Shown one piece after another: positions 7,036-10,944 of a stretch of DNA of 10,944 bases. The DNA lies in assembly GCA_029858605.1 (NCBI GenBank), contig JAOUET010000047.1:1-10944 (forward strand), given 5' to 3'. The position numbers and the translations under genes were made by a program. Origin of the DNA: Coriobacteriia bacterium (GTDB lineage: Bacteria > Actinomycetota > Coriobacteriia > Anaerosomatales > JAENZW01). Positions within the stretch are counted from its first letter, which is position 1. Each line of letters starts with the position of its first letter. The notes beneath the pieces were generated by a model. It ran no database searches and had not been told where the DNA came from. It saw only the letters and a program-made list of their open reading frames with translations.

Positions 7036-7050
7036 CTTGCGAGAGCGAGC
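7035..7050 (+). other. Small GAGA-loop hairpin at folC stop
   Basis: GCTTGC (7035-7040) pairs with GCGAGC (7045-7050), including one G-T wobble, around a GAGA tetraloop. It begins on the last base of the folC stop codon. No T-run follows, so it is unlikely to be a full terminator; a 3' end stabiliser or chance structure is possible. Confidence 0.25.
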
Positions 7051-7100
7051 ATGACCACCCCCGCGAGAAGTCGCAGTACTCGGCCATGGAAAGGTAGTAC

Positions 7101-7538
7101 ATGCCCGAACTGAGCCAGCTCCTCGACCCTATTCGGTCCGAGATAGACCTCATCAGACAGCTTTGCACTCTCTTCTTCATCGTCTTCCACTTCGCGCTCA
7201 CGTTCTGGACGTACCGCGACGCCGACCGACGCGGTGCAATGGGCTGGTTCTGGGGGCTCACCGTCTTCGTTTTCGACATTGCCGGCTGGGCCATCTACAT
7301 GGTCGTGCGACCCCCGGAGTACAAAGCCGACGCCCGCGAACGCGATCTCGAGATCAGGGCGAAAGAGGTGGCCCTCGCTCGCGATCTGGAGACCTGCCCC
7401 GCCTGTTACAAGCCCGTCGAGAAGGAGTTCCTGATCTGCCCCTACTGCATGAAGAAGCTGCGTAAGCCGTGCATCGAGTGCGGCAACGCACTCAAGCTGA
7501 GCTGGGGAGTATGTCCCTACTGCAAGACCAAACAGTAG
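7101..7538 (+). CDS. Membrane protein with C-terminal double zinc ribbon
   Basis: This 145-residue protein has no assigned function. Two hydrophobic segments, about residues 20-37 and 48-69, form a helical hairpin. The second ends in MVVRPPEY, which resembles the N-terminal membrane segment of the cardiolipin-synthase/PLD (PLDc_N) type. A charged helix (about 72-96, rich in Arg and Glu) leads to two zinc ribbons with eight Cys: C99-x2-C102 with C113-x2-C116, and C124-x2-C127 with C138-x2-C141. The ribbons are probably cytoplasmic and bind two zinc ions, which is inferred from pattern. Proteins of this build are widespread in actinobacteria and related groups and are usually left as hypothetical. 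The ATG at 7101 has AAAGG about nine bases upstream. It lies 65 bases after folC and 73 before thrS. The downstream gap holds only a weak hairpin (CCGCC 7564-7568 with GGCGG 7580-7584). Confidence 0.88.
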   Translation: MPELSQLLDPIRSEIDLIRQLCTLFFIVFHFALTFWTYRDADRRGAMGWFWGLTVFVFDIAGWAIYMVVRPPEYKADARERDLEIRAKEVALARDLETCPACYKPVEKEFLICPYCMKKLRKPCIECGNALKLSWGVCPYCKTKQ

Positions 7539-7611
7539 AAGATACACGCCCCCGCACGCAGATCCGCCGCGCGCATGCAGGCGGGGTGTTCCGCTTCAAG
7601 GAGTGAGCCGA

Positions 7612-9528
7612 ATGTCCGACATCACCGTGAAGCTGCCCGACGGAAGCGAGCTGGCGGTCCCTGCAGGGTCCAGCGTCGCCGACGTCGCTGCGGCTATCGG
7701 GCCGAGGCTCGCGCAGGCGGCACTCGCCGGCAAGGTCGGCGGCGAGTTCGTGGACGTGTCGCACGTCGTGTCCGACGGCGACCACGTCGAGATCATCACC
7801 GATCGCAGCCCCGAGGCGCTCGGCATTCTTCGGCACTCGGCGGCACATGTCATGGCCGAGGCGGTCAAGCAGCTGTTCCCCAAAGCGGGCTTCGGGATCG
7901 GTCCGTCGATCGAAGACGGCTTCTACTACGACTTCGACGTAGACCGCGCGCTTACGCCCGACGATCTCGAACGCATCTCGGAGCGCATGAGTGAGATCAT
8001 CGCCGAAGAGGCGCCGTTCGTGAGAAGCGAACTCACGAGACTCGAGGCGCTCGATGCGTTCGAGGGCCAGCCGCTGAAGCAGGAACTCATCGAGGAGCTT
8101 CCCGAGGACGAGCGTATCTCGGTCTACGCCCAAGGTCAGTTCACGGATCTGTGCCGCGGTCCTCACGTGCCGGATACGGGACGTATCCCCGCGTTCAAGC
8201 TGACGAAGGTCGCCGGGGCGTACTGGAGGGGCGACTCGGACCGGACCATGCTCCAGCGCATCTACGGCACGGCTTGGTTCTCGAGCAAGGATCTCGATGC
8301 GTACCTCACGCGCGTCGACGAGGCGGAGAAGCGCGACCATCGCAAGCTGGGCAGAGAACTCGACCTCTTCCACTTCGACGACATGGCCGGCTCGGGACTC
8401 GTCCTGTACCACCCGAAGGGCGCGAGGGTCCTGTCCACACTGATCGACTGGCTCTCCAAAGACCTCTACGCGCGCGGCTACGTCGAGATTCGCACGCCGC
8501 ACGTCTACAAAGCGGAGGTGTGGAAGACCAGCGGGCACGCGGACTTCTACGGCGACAACATGTACTTCTTCACGACAGACGAGGGCGAGGGCAGGGAACC
8601 CGGCGAGTACGCGGTCAAGCCGATGAACTGTCCTGGAGCCGTGCTAGTGTACGCGGCCGACGTACGCTCGTACCGCGACCTGCCGATGCGCCTCTTCGAG
8701 TTCGGCACCGTGTATCGACATGAAAGAAGCGGAGTTGTGCATGGGCTCATGCGCGCCCGCGGCTTCACCCAGGATGACGCGCACATCTTCTGCACCGCCG
8801 GGCAGATCGTGCCCGAGGTCAAGGGGATGCTCGATCTCGTCAAGTACATAATGGGCACCTTCGACTTCGAGTATTCGGCAGAGGTGAGCACCAAGCCCGA
8901 CTACTCTATCGGGAGCGACGAGGACTGGGAGACTTCCCAGAAAGCGCTGATGGGCGCGTTGGAGGAGTGGGGTCTGCCCTACGAGATCAACGAAGGAGAC
9001 GGCGCCTTCTACGGGCCGAAGATCGACATCAAGGTTCGCGATGCGATCGGGCGCTGGTGGCAACTCTCCACTATCCAGGTCGATTTCAACTTCCCGGAGC
9101 GCTTCGACATCACCTACCGCACTGCCGAGAACACGGAGGAGAGGCCGTTCATGCTCCACCGTGCGATCTTCGGGAGCATGGAGCGCTTCTTCGGCATCCT
9201 GATCGAGCACACCGCTGGGGCTTTGCCGACGTGGCTTGCGCCGGTACAGGCCGCAATCGTTCCAATCGCGGACAGGCACATGGAGTACGCTGCGTCGGTG
9301 CGCGAGCGGCTCGAGGCGCAGGACATACGCGTCGAGACGTATGCGGAGCAAGAGCCGATGCGGGTCAAGATAGCCAAGGCGCAGCAGCAGAAGGTGCCAT
9401 ACATGCTCGTCGTGGGCGACAAGGAAGCCGAAGGCGACACGGTTGCAGTACGCGACCGCGCGCAGGGCGACATCGGCGCGATGAGCGTCGGCGACTTTGC
9501 CGAGATGGTATTGGCGCAACGACCGTAG
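7612..9528 (+). CDS. thrS: Threonine--tRNA ligase
   Basis: This class II aminoacyl-tRNA synthetase charges tRNA-Thr and hydrolyses Ser-tRNA-Thr. The 638-residue product has full bacterial length. Domains in order: TGS (about 3-63), editing domain with HSAAH (75-79) and DLCRGPH (C181, H185), class II catalytic core (about 240-535), and anticodon-binding domain (about 540-638). The catalytic zinc ligands expected from the E. coli enzyme are present: C340 in MNCPG, H391 in DDAHIFC, and H516 in FMLHRA. Motif 2 is YRHERSGVVHGLMRARGFTQ (368-387). The ATG at 7612 is chosen because AAGGAG (7598-7603) sits eight bases upstream and MSDITVKLPDG is a normal TGS start; the GTG at 7603 overlaps this ribosome binding site. 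The leader is only 73 bases, too short for a T-box, and no T-box motif is visible. Confidence 0.98.
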   Translation: MSDITVKLPDGSELAVPAGSSVADVAAAIGPRLAQAALAGKVGGEFVDVSHVVSDGDHVEIITDRSPEALGILRHSAAHVMAEAVKQLFPKAGFGIGPSIEDGFYYDFDVDRALTPDDLERISERMSEIIAEEAPFVRSELTRLEALDAFEGQPLKQELIEELPEDERISVYAQGQFTDLCRGPHVPDTGRIPAFKLTKVAGAYWRGDSDRTMLQRIYGTAWFSSKDLDAYLTRVDEAEKRDHRKLGRELDLFHFDDMAGSGLVLYHPKGARVLSTLIDWLSKDLYARGYVEIRTPHVYKAEVWKTSGHADFYGDNMYFFTTDEGEGREPGEYAVKPMNCPGAVLVYAADVRSYRDLPMRLFEFGTVYRHERSGVVHGLMRARGFTQDDAHIFCTAGQIVPEVKGMLDLVKYIMGTFDFEYSAEVSTKPDYSIGSDEDWETSQKALMGALEEWGLPYEINEGDGAFYGPKIDIKVRDAIGRWWQLSTIQVDFNFPERFDITYRTAENTEERPFMLHRAIFGSMERFFGILIEHTAGALPTWLAPVQAAIVPIADRHMEYAASVRERLEAQDIRVETYAEQEPMRVKIAKAQQQKVPYMLVVGDKEAEGDTVAVRDRAQGDIGAMSVGDFAEMVLAQRP

Positions 9529-9549
9529 GTCGCACGGGGCTTCTCGAGT

Positions 9550-9603
9550 TTGCCCAGCTTACCGATGACTTCAATGAAGAAACCCCGACTTCGAGGTGGG
9601 CAA
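9550..9603 (+). promoter_or_regulatory. Long-range inverted repeat around the CAP-protein ribosome binding site
   Basis: TTGCCCA (9550-9556) is exactly complementary to TGGGCAA (9597-9603), which ends at the base before the preferred GTG start at 9604. The Shine-Dalgarno GAGG (9593-9596) is just inside the stem. A second possible pairing in the same region joins GGGGCTTC (9536-9543) with GAAG-aaa-CCCC (9576-9586). Such folding could lower translation or end thrS transcription, but the 40-base loop makes it uncertain, and no T-run follows. Confidence 0.25.
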
Positions 9604-10944
9604 GTGAGGCGCGCCGAACACATCACTTCTCGGCTGGGCTTCGTGCTGGTAGCGACACTAGTCGCTGTGCTGTTCGCATGCATGCCCGCCGCGTCGTTCG
9701 CGGAGCACGGCGTTACGTCACCGCCGTCCGCGCGCACGTCTTCGGCCGAGATAGACAGCGTGACTCCACTGCCGAGCGACTGGCTCGACCGCGTGAATCG
9801 CATCCGCGAGATCGGCGACATACCCGCCGTTGCCGAGGACCCTTCGATGAGCGACGGGTGCTTCAAGCATGCGCGGTACATGGCCGAGAACGACTGGATC
9901 GGACACGACGAGGATCCGGCGAACCCGTGGTACACACCTGAGGGCAGGACCGCTGCGCAGCAGAGCAACTGCTATCTGGGCATCGGGGGAGTGGCGGCGA
10001 TCGACGGCTGGGTGCGGTCACCCTTCCACGGGATCGGCGTGCTCGATCCCGAACTGCACACGATCGGCTTCGGGACCTACACGACCGCAGGGGGCCGCTC
10101 GGCTGCCGCGTTGAACGTGCTCGGTGGGCGCGGTGCGACGTCTGTGAGCTTCCCGCTTCTGTGGCCCGGCGACGGTCAGGAGATGCCCTACCTGTCCTAT
10201 CCAGGGTACGAGAGTCCGAATCCCCTTGCGGGCACCGCATGGACACTGCCCGTCGGCGCTCCGGTATACGCGCAGTTCGGAGCCGGTTCCGCGAACCCGG
10301 TCGTGACGGCCAGTCGGCTGTCCGCAGGTGGCGCGGACCTCGAGCACATGGTGCTGACCGAGTTCACGTACACGAATCCGGACAGCACGCAGCAGTCGCT
10401 CGGCAGGTTGATCTTGGGTTCGCGAGACGCGGTCGTCATCTTGCCGCGTCAGCCGCTAGTCGCCGAAAAGCGCTACGACGTGAACCTAACGGTCAACGGC
10501 CAGGACTACGCGTGGTCGTTCTACACGTCGGACCGGACTCCGCCCATGACCACCGCTTCCATGCGAGGTGATGGCACGAGAAGGGTCGACATAACGCTTT
10601 CCGCGTCGGACGCGGGATCCGGTGTCGCGGTCACCGAGTACTCGGTCGACGGCACCGGGACGCAGACGTACGCAGGCACGCTGTCCTTCGACCAGACCGG
10701 AGATCACACGATCGAGTACTGGAGCGAGGACGTAGCGGGCAACGTCGAGAGAAGCTCTTCGCTCGCCTTCGCGGTGGGCACGGCCGATCCCCCGCCGCTG
10801 GTGACGGTACCCGAGCGGCTCGCGGGCAACAGTCGTTACACGACAGCGGTGCGAATCGCTCGTGAGTCCTTCGATCCTGCGGGTGACGGCAGCTGGCCTG
10901 AGGTGCGCGACGTGATAATCGCCTCCGGTGAAGACCGTGCGGCC
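9604..10944 (+). CDS. Secreted CAP-domain protein with OmpL47-like domain and cell-wall-binding repeat (3' truncated)
   Basis: The visible 447 residues are the front of an exported surface protein that runs off the window. The signal peptide has RR near the start, a hydrophobic core LGFVLVATLVAVLFA, and probable cleavage after ASFA (residue 33). A CAP (SCP/PR-1) domain spans about 57-175, with CFKHARYMAEND, GHDED, GWVRSPFH and TIGFGTY giving the typical His, Trp and Ser-x2-His positions. A beta-rich stretch of unclear family covers about 180-308. An OmpL47-like domain follows (about 310-391: DRTPPMTTAS, SASDAGSGV, TEYSVDG, DVAGNVE). The first cell-wall-binding repeat 2 (CWB2) then begins at RLAGNSRYTTAVRIA (405-419). 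The GTG at 9604 is preferred because GAGG (9593-9596) is seven bases upstream. In-frame ATGs at 9565 and 9574 have no clear ribosome binding site but would only lengthen the signal peptide. CAP enzymology is undefined here; CWB2 repeats anchor proteins to wall polymers in related bacteria. Confidence 0.88.
   Translation, partial: MRRAEHITSRLGFVLVATLVAVLFACMPAASFAEHGVTSPPSARTSSAEIDSVTPLPSDWLDRVNRIREIGDIPAVAEDPSMSDGCFKHARYMAENDWIGHDEDPANPWYTPEGRTAAQQSNCYLGIGGVAAIDGWVRSPFHGIGVLDPELHTIGFGTYTTAGGRSAAALNVLGGRGATSVSFPLLWPGDGQEMPYLSYPGYESPNPLAGTAWTLPVGAPVYAQFGAGSANPVVTASRLSAGGADLEHMVLTEFTYTNPDSTQQSLGRLILGSRDAVVILPRQPLVAEKRYDVNLTVNGQDYAWSFYTSDRTPPMTTASMRGDGTRRVDITLSASDAGSGVAVTEYSVDGTGTQTYAGTLSFDQTGDHTIEYWSEDVAGNVERSSSLAFAVGTADPPPLVTVPERLAGNSRYTTAVRIARESFDPAGDGSWPEVRDVIIASGEDRAA

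Noticed and set aside
7051..7113. Twenty-codon ORF between folC and the zinc-ribbon gene
   Set aside because: It has no clear ribosome binding site, overlaps the start of the zinc-ribbon gene in another frame, and is Arg/Ser/Thr-rich like shadow frames of this DNA.
9679..9690. Lipoprotein reading of the CAP-protein signal (Cys26 in LFAC)
   Set aside because: Phe at the -2 position is atypical for a lipobox, and a good signal peptidase I site (ASFA) follows a few residues later. The CWB2 repeat already explains wall anchoring.

Overview
The window is GC-rich DNA carrying mostly conserved housekeeping genes. It most resembles an anaerobic high-GC Gram-positive bacterium, perhaps Coriobacteriia or an OPB41-like actinobacterial relative. 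This is an inference from base composition, the order tig-clpP-clpX followed by valS-folC, a membrane protein with double zinc ribbons, and a secreted CAP protein that runs into cell-wall-binding (CWB2) repeats. There is no rRNA gene or other decisive taxonomic marker. I see no tRNA, CRISPR array, insertion sequence or prophage.

Layout. Positions 1-2088 (+) hold the end of tig (trigger factor), clpP and clpX, with junctions of 2-4 bases: one protein-quality-control operon. Positions 2089-2968 interrupt the plus-strand layout. They carry two small minus-strand genes (2158-2382 and 2545-2772) for gap-free paralogous proteins of 74 and 75 residues. Both have the same four cysteines (C4, C10, C33, C40) and share a YPND motif. 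Hairpins and a TTTACA-N6-TGTAAA palindrome lie around them. This is the least ordinary part of the window. Positions 2969-7035 (+) hold valS (GTG start) and folC (GTG start), 14 bases apart. A small membrane protein with two zinc ribbons (7101-7538) and thrS (7612-9528) follow on the same strand. From 9604 to the window edge is the first part of a secreted protein: signal peptide, CAP domain, beta-sandwich-like stretch, OmpL47-like domain, and the start of a CWB2 repeat.

How the genes fit together. Trigger factor, ClpP and ClpX cover nascent-chain folding and ATP-dependent degradation. ValS and ThrS charge tRNA, and FolC makes polyglutamylated folates needed for one-carbon metabolism, including initiator-tRNA formylation. 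The zinc-ribbon protein has no defined role. The CAP/CWB2 protein is a surface protein, probably its own transcription unit or a read-through from thrS. The two Cys-rich genes are unrelated to their neighbours by sequence and are probably a separately regulated cassette in the gap between clpX and valS.
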